A DNA stretch of 7,806 bases from CAZAQB01 sp964487155 (lineage in GTDB: Bacteria > Pseudomonadota > Gammaproteobacteria > Nitrococcales > Nitrococcaceae), in the NCBI GenBank assembly GCA_964487155.1, contig CAZAQB010000151.1:1-7806 (forward strand), given 5' to 3'. The notes beneath the pieces are model-generated. The model saw only the letters and a program-made list of their open reading frames with translations. It did not search any database and was not told the DNA's origin. The position numbers were made by a program, and so were the translations under genes. Below, piece by piece: positions 1 to 5,258 of the stretch; the first letter of the stretch is position 1; each line of letters begins with the position of its first letter.

Positions 1-7
1 GGGACTG

Positions 8-24
8 AGAGGGTGTTTACAAAA
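8..24 (+). repeat. Left terminal inverted repeat of the element
   Basis: This 17-bp sequence is perfectly reverse-complementary to 316-332. It abuts a single heptad unit (1-7) that belongs to the array continuing on the other side of the element. Confidence 0.8.
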
Positions 25-78
25 TCAGGCGCGCCGGAGGGCGGGGTGGAGATCCCGCCCGGTGCCGACCGAAGCCCG

Positions 79-107
79 CCGTAGGGCAGGTTGCGGAGAA
101 ACCTGCC
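79..107 (+). repeat. Internal hairpin module A of the element
   Basis: CCGTAG (79-84) is followed by an 8-bp perfect stem, GGCAGGTT (85-92) with AACCTGCC (100-107), closing a 7-nt loop GCGGAGA. A second hairpin overlaps its right edge: GCCATTG (105-111) with CAATGGC (114-120). Module B at 189-218 is a diverged copy in the opposite orientation. Confidence 0.65.
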
Positions 108-188
108 ATTGGGCAATGGCATCGGTACCGCGGATTGCTCCAGGCACGCGGGCTCGGCGATATGCACTTGGCGTTTGCTACGCTGGCC

Positions 189-218
189 CCCACGTTTCTT
201 CGCAACGTGGGTCTACGG
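189..218 (-). repeat. Internal hairpin module B of the element, inverted copy of A
   Basis: On the plus strand an 8-bp stem, CCCACGTT (189-196) with AACGTGGG (204-211), closes the loop TCTTCGC, followed by CTACGG at 213-218. Read on the minus strand this gives CCGTAG, then a stem, then TTGCGAAGAAA inside it. Module A has CCGTAG followed by a stem around TTGCGGAGAAA. The order and the loop core are shared while the stem bases differ but still pair. CTACGGCGG is also directly repeated at 213-221 and 222-230. Confidence 0.62.
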
Positions 219-315
219 CGGCTACGGCGGCGATGTCCAAGGCCGTGCCGAGGCCCGGAGCATAGCTGGCGCCGCACGCCATGAGCGGCGGAGAGAGCGA
301 TGAGGCGCGTAATAT

Positions 316-332
316 TTTTGTAAACACCCTCT
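316..332 (-). repeat. Right terminal inverted repeat of the element
   Basis: This is the reverse complement of 8-24 with no mismatch. It runs directly into the heptad array at 334-361. The outermost bases can be counted either as inverted repeat or as target duplication. Confidence 0.8.
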
Positions 333-333
333 G

Positions 334-361
334 AGGACTGAAGACTGAGGACTGCGGACTG
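334..361. repeat. Heptanucleotide tandem array, consensus RRGACTG
   Basis: Four contiguous 7-bp units occupy 334-340, 341-347, 348-354 and 355-361, differing only at their first two positions (AG, AA, AG, CG). A further unit, GGGACTG, lies at 1-7 on the far side of the inverted-repeat element. Heptanucleotide short tandem repeats scattered through intergenic DNA are known in bacteria, for example the STRR families of cyanobacteria; whether this one is multicopy here cannot be seen. No function is evident. Confidence 0.7.
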
Positions 362-404
362 AGTGGAGCCGTGCCAGAGGCCAACGCCCTCGCGGGGGTG
401 CTGG

Positions 405-422
405 GTACGAAGTACAAAGTAC
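405..422. repeat. Second short heptad array, consensus RAAGTAC
   Basis: A GTAC half-unit (405-408) is followed by two 7-bp units, GAAGTAC (409-415) and AAAGTAC (416-422). The core differs from the RRGACTG family 44 bp to the left. It is short enough that chance cannot be excluded. No gene or structure is associated with it. Confidence 0.45.
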
Positions 423-531
423 TGCCAATGCCCTATCCGTTGGACATGACGGTCAATGCGCTGTTCAGGCGAACCAGGAGGTCGCGGACGGAATCGCCGA
501 GTGGTCTGCATGGAAACCCAGCATGGTCGGT
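423..531. other. Gene-free DNA downstream of the hemW operon; nothing recognised
   Basis: With the element and arrays to its left, this completes a 531-bp stretch without a convincing gene. Open frames crossing it translate the repeats or run antisense to the cysteine-rich protein gene. I see no RNA gene. No GC-rich stem followed by a T-run in minus-strand direction marks the 3' end of the operon ending at 532; only weak 4-bp stems occur, such as GTTC/GAAC near 474-485. Confidence 0.5.
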
Positions 532-720
532 TCAGGCCTCGTCGTCGCGCTCCAGGCTGACGCTGCCGGGCTCTCCGGGCGCTGGGGTGTCGAGGCGCAC
601 CTCCATGGGCCTGCAGCAGACCTCGCAGTCCTCCACGTAGCGCTGGGAGCCTGCCGACCAGTCCACCAGCAGCACGATGGGCTCGCCGCAGTAGGGGCAC
701 TCCAGTTCGTGCTCTTCCAT
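532..720 (-). CDS. CPXCG motif-containing cysteine-rich small protein
   Basis: This is a 62-residue protein with CPYC at residues 8-11 and DCEVCC at 31-36. C8, C11, C32 and C35 or C36 form a two-knuckle arrangement typical of a small zinc ribbon. The tail is acidic (ending ERDDEA) and there is no signal peptide or membrane segment, so it should be cytosolic. It resembles the uncharacterised 'CPXCG motif-containing cysteine-rich protein' family of gammaproteobacteria, whose members are similarly short. The start is supported by GGAGG (728-732 on the opposite strand) 7 nt upstream and by a TGATG junction in which the hemW stop and this ATG share one base, so translation is probably coupled to hemW. 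It is the last gene of the operon. Metal binding is inferred from the cysteine spacing; no function is known to me. Confidence 0.85.
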   Translation of the reverse strand: MEEHELECPYCGEPIVLLVDWSAGSQRYVEDCEVCCRPMEVRLDTPAPGEPGSVSLERDDEA

Positions 721-1886
721 CAGGCGGCCTCCGGCAGGAACAGCTCGAGCACCTCGTTGAGGAAATCCAGGCCGTAGGGGGTGGGGGCCAGGCGCGCGGG
801 ATCCGCCACCAGCCAGCCGGCGGCCCGGCCCCGGCTTAGGCCCGGCTCCAGGGCCGCGGCCGGCAGCCCGGTGCGGCTCTCGAACAGCGCCAGCTCCACG
901 CCCTCCGGCAGCCGCAGGGTGTTCATCATGAATTCCAGCACCCGGTCGTCGGTGCCGAGCAGCCGGGTCCCGGCGTCGTTCTCCGGCCCGCCGGCGGCGG
1001 CCATGTAGGCTCGGGGCAGGGCGAGGCGGGCGCTGCGGCGGATGATGCCGGTGGCCGGGTCCGTGAGCTTGCCATGGGCTCCGGCGCCGATGCCCAGGTA
1101 GTCGCCGAAGCGCCAGTAGTTGAGGTTGTGCCGGCACTCGGCGCCAGGGCGGGCGTAGGCGGAGACCTCGTAGCGGTTGAAGCCGGCTGCCGCCAGACGC
1201 TCCCGGCAGGCATCCAGCATGCCGGCGCAGCTGTCCGGGCCGGGCAGCGCCGGCGGCCGGGCATGAAAGGCCGTGCCGGGCTCCAGGGTGAGCTGGTAGT
1301 GGGACAGGTGATCCGGCTGCAGGGCGAGGGCCTGATCCAGGTCCGCGGCGGCCGCCGCCGTGGCCTGACCGGGCAGGCCGTACATCAGGTCCAGGTTGAC
1401 GCGCTGGAAGCCCGCTTCGCGGGCGGCCCGCGCCGCGGCCACCGCCTCGGCGGATCCGTGGATACGTCCGAGCAGGCTCAGGGCCCGGTCGTCGAAACTC
1501 TGCACCCCGATCGACAGCCGGTTCACCCCCGCCGCCCGGTAGCCCCGGAAACGCTGCGCCTCGGCCGCTCCGGGGTTGGCCTCCAGGGTGATCTCGGCGT
1601 CCCGGGCGAGGCCCGGCGCCGCGGCCACCGCCTCCAGCAGCCGGCCCACCGCCTCGGCGGGGAACAGGCTGGGGGTGCCGCCGCCGATGAACACCGTGTC
1701 GATGTTGCGCCCGGCCGCGCCCGGGGCCTGGGCGTTCAGGTCCCGCAGCAGGGCCCGCAGGTAGTCCTCCACGGGCAGCGCGCCGTGCAGGGCATGGGAG
1801 TTGAAGTCGCAGTAGGGGCATTTGCGAAGGCACCAGGGGAGGTGCACGTAGAGCCCCAGGGGCGGCGCGCTGAGGCCGGCGCTCAT
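720..1886 (-). CDS. hemW: Radical SAM heme chaperone HemW (HemN-like)
   Basis: This 388-residue protein is close in length and sequence to E. coli HemW. The radical SAM cluster motif CxxxCxxC is at C19, C23 and C26 (WCLRKCPYCDF), giving a SAM-coordinated [4Fe-4S] centre. GGGTPS at 68-73 is the glycine-rich SAM-binding stretch, followed by EANPG (102-106) and GVQSF (127-131), with HNLNYWRFGDY at 253-263. The C-terminal HemN-type region follows. HemW family proteins bind heme and are proposed to deliver it to membrane respiratory proteins; they lack the coproporphyrinogen dehydrogenase activity of true HemN, although many are mis-annotated as such. The start at 1886 overlaps the rdgB stop as ATGA. 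There is no strong Shine-Dalgarno, so coupled translation is likely. Frames extending further upstream only run antisense-free through rdgB coding sequence. Confidence 0.95.
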   Translation of the reverse strand: MSAGLSAPPLGLYVHLPWCLRKCPYCDFNSHALHGALPVEDYLRALLRDLNAQAPGAAGRNIDTVFIGGGTPSLFPAEAVGRLLEAVAAAPGLARDAEITLEANPGAAEAQRFRGYRAAGVNRLSIGVQSFDDRALSLLGRIHGSAEAVAAARAAREAGFQRVNLDLMYGLPGQATAAAAADLDQALALQPDHLSHYQLTLEPGTAFHARPPALPGPDSCAGMLDACRERLAAAGFNRYEVSAYARPGAECRHNLNYWRFGDYLGIGAGAHGKLTDPATGIIRRSARLALPRAYMAAAGGPENDAGTRLLGTDDRVLEFMMNTLRLPEGVELALFESRTGLPAAALEPGLSRGRAAGWLVADPARLAPTPYGLDFLNEVLELFLPEAA

Positions 1887-2494
1887 TGCCGGGCGAGAAA
1901 CTCCGGGAGCCGCTCCAGCAGGGCCCGCAGGGCCTGGCCGCGGTGGCTGAGGCGGCCCTTGGTGGCTCTGTCCAGCTCGGCGGCGGTAAGCCCCAGCCCG
2001 GGCACCAGGAACAGCGGGTCGTAGCCGAAGCCCTGCGCGCCCCGGGGCGACTCGACGATCATGCCCTCCCAGCTGCCCTGGCAGATCAGCGGGGTCGGAT
2101 CGCCGGGGTGGCGCAGCGCCACCATCACGCATTGAAATCGGGCCCGGCGCTGGTCCGGCGCCAGATCCAGCATCTCGTCCAGCAGGCGCTGGTTGTTGGA
2201 CTGGTCGTCGGCAGCGTCTCCGGCGTAGCGGGCCGAGCGCACGCCGGGCGCGCCGTCGAGGGCGTCCACCTCCAGGCCGGAATCGTCGGCGATGGCCGGC
2301 AGCGAGGTGTGCAGGCAGGCGTTGCGGGCCTTGATGAGCGCGTTCTCGACGAAGGTGGCGGCGGTCTCCTGCGCTTGGGGAACGCAGTAGTAGGACTGGG
2401 GCAGCAGCTCGATGCCGCTCGCGGGGATCAGGTCCGCCACCTCGCGGACCTTGCCCTCGTTGTTGCTGGCGAATACCAGCCGGCGTGTGCCCAT
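1883..2494 (-). CDS. rdgB: XTP/dITP pyrophosphatase (Ham1/RdgB family)
   Basis: This is a 203-residue protein (E. coli RdgB has 197) covering the whole Ham1 fold. It hydrolyses dITP, ITP and XTP to monophosphate plus pyrophosphate, keeping deaminated purines out of DNA and RNA. Visible signatures are FASNNEGK (8-15, triphosphate binding), ETAATFVENALIKA (43-56), AIADDSG (67-73; by analogy with E. coli the second aspartate, D71, is the catalytic base), GAPGVRSARYAG (81-92), GFGYDP (155-160) and SHRGQA (183-188). The ATG is preceded by GGAGGG 9 nt upstream, located in the last codons of rph. The gene begins 5 bp after the rph stop and overlaps hemW by 4 nt. The rdgB-hemW order is common in gammaproteobacteria. 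Confidence 0.96.
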   Translation of the reverse strand: MGTRRLVFASNNEGKVREVADLIPASGIELLPQSYYCVPQAQETAATFVENALIKARNACLHTSLPAIADDSGLEVDALDGAPGVRSARYAGDAADDQSNNQRLLDEMLDLAPDQRRARFQCVMVALRHPGDPTPLICQGSWEGMIVESPRGAQGFGYDPLFLVPGLGLTAAELDRATKGRLSHRGQALRALLERLPEFLARQ

Positions 2495-2499
2495 GCGGC

Positions 2500-3246
2500 T
2501 CAGCCCTCCGCCAGCGCCTCGCGCTGATGGGCCAGCAGCTCCCCGATGCCGCCCTGGGCGAGGTCCAGCAGCCGGTCCAGTTCGGCGCGGTGGAAGGCGT
2601 GGCCCTCGGCGGTGCCCTGCACCTCGATGAATGCGCCGGCCTCGTTCATGACCACGTTCATGTCGGTTTCCGCCTCGGCGTCCTCCCGGTAGTCCAGGTC
2701 CAGCACCGGGCTGCCGCGGTAGATGCCTACCGATACCGAGGCCACCTGGCCGAACAGGGGGTTGCGGCGCACCAGGCGGCCCCGGACCAGCTCCTGCACG
2801 GCATCGGCCAGGGCTACGTAGCCGCCAGTGATGGCCGCTGTGCGGGTGCCGCCGTCGGCCTGGAGCACGTCGCAGTCGACGATGACGCGGCGCTCCCCCA
2901 GGGCTTCCAGGTCCACCGCGGCGCGCAGGGCGCGGCCGATCAGGCGCTGGATCTCCAGGGTGCGTCCGCCCTGGCGGCCGCGGGCGGCCTCCCGGTCGTT
3001 GCGGGTGTGGGTGGAGCGGGGCAGCATGCCGTATTCCGCCGTCACCCAGCCGCGGCCGGAGTTGCGCAGCCAGGGGGGAGTGCGCTCCTCCACGCTGGCG
3101 GTGCACAGCACCCGGGTCTCGCCGAACTCCACCAGTACCGATCCCTCGGCGTGGCGGGTGAAGTGCCGGGTGAGCCGCACCGGCCGCAGCTCGGCCACGG
3201 CCCGGCCGCTCGGGCGTTGTACGGCAGCAGTATCGACTTCGCTCAT
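2500..3246 (-). CDS. rph: Ribonuclease PH
   Basis: This is a 248-residue protein of the phosphorolytic 3'-5' exoribonuclease family; the enzyme trims tRNA 3' ends using phosphate and works as a hexamer in the cytosol. The body matches E. coli Rph nearly end to end: RPSGR (11-15), HAEGSVLVEFGETRVLCTASVEE (32-54), TAEYGMLPRSTHTRN (69-83), QGGRT (92-96), QADGGTRTA (129-137, phosphate-binding TR pair), and AETDMNVVM (192-200) with the acidic residues expected at the catalytic site. The chosen ATG gives about nine residues before RPSGR that E. coli lacks. No other usable start codon lies between, since the intervening valine codon is GTA. The Shine-Dalgarno is weak. It is the first gene of the minus-strand operon and diverges from yicC. 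Confidence 0.96.
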   Translation of the reverse strand: MSEVDTAAVQRPSGRAVAELRPVRLTRHFTRHAEGSVLVEFGETRVLCTASVEERTPPWLRNSGRGWVTAEYGMLPRSTHTRNDREAARGRQGGRTLEIQRLIGRALRAAVDLEALGERRVIVDCDVLQADGGTRTAAITGGYVALADAVQELVRGRLVRRNPLFGQVASVSVGIYRGSPVLDLDYREDAEAETDMNVVMNEAGAFIEVQGTAEGHAFHRAELDRLLDLAQGGIGELLAHQREALAEG

Positions 3247-3265
3247 GGCGGCACACGCTAGCACA

Positions 3266-3300
3266 GCGGGAGGCCGCGGGGCAGCGCCGCGGTTTCCCGC
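3266..3300 (+). promoter_or_regulatory. Long hairpin/dyad in the rph-yicC divergent intergenic region
   Basis: GCGGGA (3266-3271) pairs with TCCCGC (3295-3300), and CCGCGG (3274-3279) pairs with CCGCGG (3287-3292), around the 7-nt loop 3280-3286. Between the two stems GG (3272-3273) faces TT (3293-3294), so plus-strand RNA can form a continuous 14-bp stem with two G-U pairs. Minus-strand RNA would have an AA/CC internal loop instead. There is no T-run after it, so it does not look like a standard terminator. It may be an operator or a yicC leader structure; the role is inferred from position only. Confidence 0.5.
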
Positions 3301-3322
3301 ATGGTGGGCCAACGCGTAACAT
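3293..3322 (+). promoter_or_regulatory. Weak candidate promoter for yicC
   Basis: TAACAT at 3317-3322 matches four of six positions of a sigma-70 -10 box, with TTTCCC at 3293-3298 as a poor -35 at 18 bp. The -35 half overlaps the right arm of the dyad at 3266-3300. A promoter must exist somewhere in this 114-bp region because the genes diverge, but this assignment is tentative. I could not identify a convincing rph promoter. Confidence 0.22.
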
Positions 3323-3360
3323 CTGCAGCTCCCGCAACCCGCACACAGGACACCACCGCC

Positions 3361-4227
3361 ATGGCCCTCAGCATGACCGGATTCGCCCGCTGCGAGACCT
3401 CCGGCCACTGGGGTACGTTGATCTGGGAGCTGCGGTCGGTGAACCACCGCTACCTGGAGATCACCCCCCGCCTGCCGGAGGAGTTGCGGCGCATCGAGCC
3501 CGATCTGCGAGAGCGGGCCATGGCGCGCCTGGGGCGCGGCAAAGTTGAGTGCACGCTGTGTTTTCGGCCCGGCGCCGGAGCGGTCAGCGCTCCCGAGGTT
3601 AACTGGCAGTTCGCCGAGGGGCTGCTGGCGGCCTGCGACGAGTTGGGCCGGCGCATCCCCGGAGCGGCGGCCTTCTCGGCCCTGGATCTGCTGCGCGTTC
3701 CCGGGGTGCTGCGGGAAGGTGAGCTCGACCTGGGGCCGGTGGCCGCGGCGGCTCTGGAGGCGCTGGACCGCGCCCTGGAGGACCTGGTCGCGAGCCGGGC
3801 CCGGGAGGGCGAACGCCTGGCGGAGGTGGTCCGCGAGCGCTCCGCCGCCGTGGAGCAGCTCACCGCCGAGGTTCGCCAGTACCGCTCGGAGGTGAACCGG
3901 CGCCTCAGGGAGCGGCTGCTGACCCGGCTCGGCGAGCTTGATGTGACGGCCGATCCCGGCCGCCTTGAGCAGGAGCTCGTGTACGCCGCCCAGCGCCTGG
4001 ACGTGGACGAGGAACTGGAGCGGCTGGCGACCCACGTGGCCGAGGTCCGCGCCGCCCTGGAGCGCCCGGAGCCGGTGGGCCGGCGCCTGGATTTCCTGAT
4101 GCAGGAGCTGCAGCGCGAGGCCAACACCGTCGCCTCGAAGTCTTCGGACAGCGATACCACGCGGGCGGCGGTGGACATGAAGGTGCTCATCGAGCAGATG
4201 CGCGAGCAGGTGCAGAACCTGGAATGA
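3361..4227 (+). CDS. yicC: YicC/YloC family ribonuclease-associated protein
   Basis: This is a 288-residue protein (E. coli YicC has 287). The N-terminal YicC domain begins MALSMTGFAR and includes WELRSVNHRYLE (22-33) and GRGKVECTL (58-66). The charged, helical middle (about 120-230) leads to the C-terminal DUF1732 block GRRLDFLMQELQREANT (240-256) and VASKSSDSD...VDMKVLIEQMREQVQNLE. The family is linked to RNA turnover: E. coli YicC has been reported to promote decay of the small RNA RyhB, and endoribonuclease activity has been described for family members. The start at 3361 fits the family N-terminus and has AGGA 10 nt upstream. An in-frame ATG at 3301 would add 20 unconserved residues, and one at 3373 is also possible. 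The stop overlaps gmk by 4 nt (ATGA). Confidence 0.93.
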   Translation: MALSMTGFARCETSGHWGTLIWELRSVNHRYLEITPRLPEELRRIEPDLRERAMARLGRGKVECTLCFRPGAGAVSAPEVNWQFAEGLLAACDELGRRIPGAAAFSALDLLRVPGVLREGELDLGPVAAAALEALDRALEDLVASRAREGERLAEVVRERSAAVEQLTAEVRQYRSEVNRRLRERLLTRLGELDVTADPGRLEQELVYAAQRLDVDEELERLATHVAEVRAALERPEPVGRRLDFLMQELQREANTVASKSSDSDTTRAAVDMKVLIEQMREQVQNLE

Positions 4228-4859
4228 GCTGCGCTGCCCCCGGCACCCTGTACGTGGTCTCCGCGCCGTCGGGGGCCGGCAAGACCAGCCTGGTGCATCG
4301 CCTGGTGGCGCTGGAGCCGGGGCTGGTGATCTCGGTCTCCCACACCACCCGGCCGCGCCGGGCCGGCGAGGCCCAGGGGGTTCACTACCACTTCGTCTCC
4401 CCGGAGCGCTTTCAGGCCATGGTGGCCGAAGGGGCCTTCCTGGAGCACGCCCGGGTGTTCGACAACCATTACGGCACCGGGCGCGACACGGTCACGGCGG
4501 CCCTAGAGGCCGGCCGGGACGTCATCCTGGAGATCGACTGGCAGGGGGCCGCCCAGGTGCGCGAGTCCATGCCGGAGGCGGTGTCGGTGTTCATCCTGCC
4601 GCCCTCCCGGGCCGAGCTGGAGCGGCGCCTGCGCCGCCGCGCCCAGGACAGCGAGGCGGTGATTCAGGGTCGCATGCGCGCCGCTCAGGCGGAGATGTCC
4701 CACTACGACGAGTACGATTACCTGGTCATCAACGACGATTTCGACCGCGCCCTGGATGACCTGCGGGCCATCGTCCGGGCGCGGCGCCTGCGCCGCCCGG
4801 TACAGGCCCGGCGTCATGCCGCCGTGGTGGCCGAACTGTTGCGGTGCATCAGCGCGTAA
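4224..4859 (+). CDS. gmk: Guanylate kinase
   Basis: This 211-residue protein catalyses GMP + ATP to GDP + ADP in the cytosol, an essential step toward GTP and toward the substrates of (p)ppGpp synthesis. The P-loop is APSGAGKT (14-21). GMP-binding elements follow: SVSHTTRPRR (37-46), GVHYHF (52-57), FLEHARVFDNHYGT (72-85). Next come ILEIDWQGA (101-109), with the metal-associated aspartate, the arginine-rich lid ELERRLRRRAQDSEAVIQGR (131-150) and YDYLVINDD (164-172). Length and motif spacing are normal for the family. The start overlaps the yicC stop as ATGA with no clear Shine-Dalgarno, so its translation is probably coupled to yicC; the yicC-gmk pair is widely conserved. A hairpin begins 11 nt after the stop. 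Confidence 0.97.
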   Translation: MSCAAPGTLYVVSAPSGAGKTSLVHRLVALEPGLVISVSHTTRPRRAGEAQGVHYHFVSPERFQAMVAEGAFLEHARVFDNHYGTGRDTVTAALEAGRDVILEIDWQGAAQVRESMPEAVSVFILPPSRAELERRLRRRAQDSEAVIQGRMRAAQAEMSHYDEYDYLVINDDFDRALDDLRAIVRARRLRRPVQARRHAAVVAELLRCISA

Positions 4860-4869
4860 GTCCCTGTCC

Positions 4870-4887
4870 GCCGGGGGTTCCCCTGGC
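4870..4887 (+). terminator. Possible hairpin/attenuator after gmk (no U-tract)
   Basis: GCCGGGG (4870-4876) can pair with CCCTGGC (4881-4887), a 7-bp stem including one G-U pair, closing a GTTC tetraloop (4877-4880). It starts 11 nt past the gmk stop. Because no T-run follows, it may be an RNA 3'-end or processing structure and not an intrinsic terminator. Confidence 0.3.
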
Positions 4888-4907
4888 CATCGCCGGCCCC
4901 GTATACT
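4878..4907 (+). promoter_or_regulatory. Candidate promoter for rpoZ-spoT
   Basis: TATACT at 4902-4907 matches five of six positions of a sigma-70 -10 box and stands out in GC-rich surroundings. TTCCCC at 4878-4883, 18 bp upstream, is a poor -35. The -10 box lies in the loop of a small dyad, GCCCCG (4896-4901) with CGGGGC (4915-4920). In E. coli rpoZ and spoT are co-transcribed, so a promoter in this 96-bp gap is reasonable, although read-through from gmk is also possible. Confidence 0.4.
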
Positions 4908-4955
4908 GACTGACCGGGGCTGCGTAACGCCCAAGCTTCTGGAGAGCGAGATCGT

Positions 4956-5246
4956 ATGGCTCGAGTAACCGTCGAGGACTGCCTGGACAACGTCGCCAAC
5001 CGTTTCGAGCTGGTGCTGGCCGCTACCCGCCGGGCCCGCCAGATCGAGCGTGGGGCGCATCCGCTGGTGGACTGGGAGAACGACAAGCCCACCGTGGTGG
5101 CCCTGCGCGAGATCGCTGGCGGGCTGGTGACCTCCGCCATCCTGGACGAGCCGCCGGAACCGGTGGAGCCGGTGCCCGACTTCTCGATGATGGCGGAAGA
5201 AACCCGGGAGATCCCGGCCCAGGGAGGGACCGGAGAACAACCGTGA
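4956..5246 (+). CDS. rpoZ: DNA-directed RNA polymerase subunit omega
   Basis: This is a 96-residue protein (E. coli omega has 91). The N-terminus MARVTVEDCLDNVANRFELVLAATRRARQI aligns with E. coli omega, followed by the ENDKPTVVALREIAGGLV block (41-58). The tail from about residue 65 is proline- and glutamate-rich and unconserved, as usual. Omega binds the beta' subunit, helps core enzyme assembly and in E. coli contributes to ppGpp site 1 at the beta'-omega interface; the conserved N-terminal MARVTV is part of that site. GGAGAG (4941-4946) lies 9 nt before the ATG. The spoT start follows 12 bp after the stop, so the enzyme of ppGpp metabolism and part of its target are co-expressed. Confidence 0.96.
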   Translation: MARVTVEDCLDNVANRFELVLAATRRARQIERGAHPLVDWENDKPTVVALREIAGGLVTSAILDEPPEPVEPVPDFSMMAEETREIPAQGGTGEQP

Positions 5247-5258
5247 CGAGGTAACCAG

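Larger units (their letters stand above)
8..332. mobile_element. Non-autonomous inverted-repeat element (MITE-like), about 0.32 kb
   Basis: Seen: AGAGGGTGTTTACAAAA at 8-24 is the exact reverse complement of 316-332, giving 17-bp perfect terminal inverted repeats. Just inside them CGCGCC (30-35) and GGCGCG (304-309) continue the symmetry with a 1-nt offset. The 5-mer CTGAG occurs at 5-9 and 331-335. Taking out 10-335 rejoins the flanking heptad repeat exactly in phase, as expected if a short target duplication was made. Base identity around the ends leaves the boundary open: 10-330 with a 5-bp duplication, 9-331 with 3 bp (TGA), or 8-332 with 1 bp. The interior has no plausible transposase frame, only hairpin modules. 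Inference: a transposase-dependent MITE or an internally deleted insertion sequence mobilised in trans. I do not assign an IS family. Confidence 0.72.

Noticed and set aside
334..422. Possible CRISPR array
   Set aside because: Units are 7 bp and contiguous, with no spacers and no cas genes; this is a simple tandem array.
423..531. tRNA or other structured RNA gene in the left spacer
   Set aside because: No cloverleaf, conserved T-loop or stable long stem could be found.
17..700. A 227-codon minus-strand frame crossing the element and the cysteine-rich gene
   Set aside because: It reads the heptad repeats and hairpin modules as low-complexity peptide and overlaps the real cysteine-rich protein gene in another frame; no transposase motif is visible.
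720..1886. Annotation of hemW as oxygen-independent coproporphyrinogen III oxidase (hemN)
   Set aside because: The protein has the shorter HemW length and closely matches E. coli HemW in its N-terminus (PWCxxKCPYCDFNSH) and HNLNYWRFGDY block.
1074..2024. A 316-codon plus-strand frame opposite hemW and rdgB
   Set aside because: It is antisense to two well-conserved proteins, rich in G, R, A and V, and has no recognisable motif.
3301..3360. Upstream ATG (3301) as the yicC start
   Set aside because: It adds 20 residues absent from the family, follows directly on the hairpin with no suitable Shine-Dalgarno, and the ATG at 3361 fits E. coli YicC.
2500..4035. Long upstream extension of the rph frame to 511 residues
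   Set aside because: The extra N-terminus runs antisense through yicC and has no family similarity; the Rph fold begins just after the ATG at 3246.
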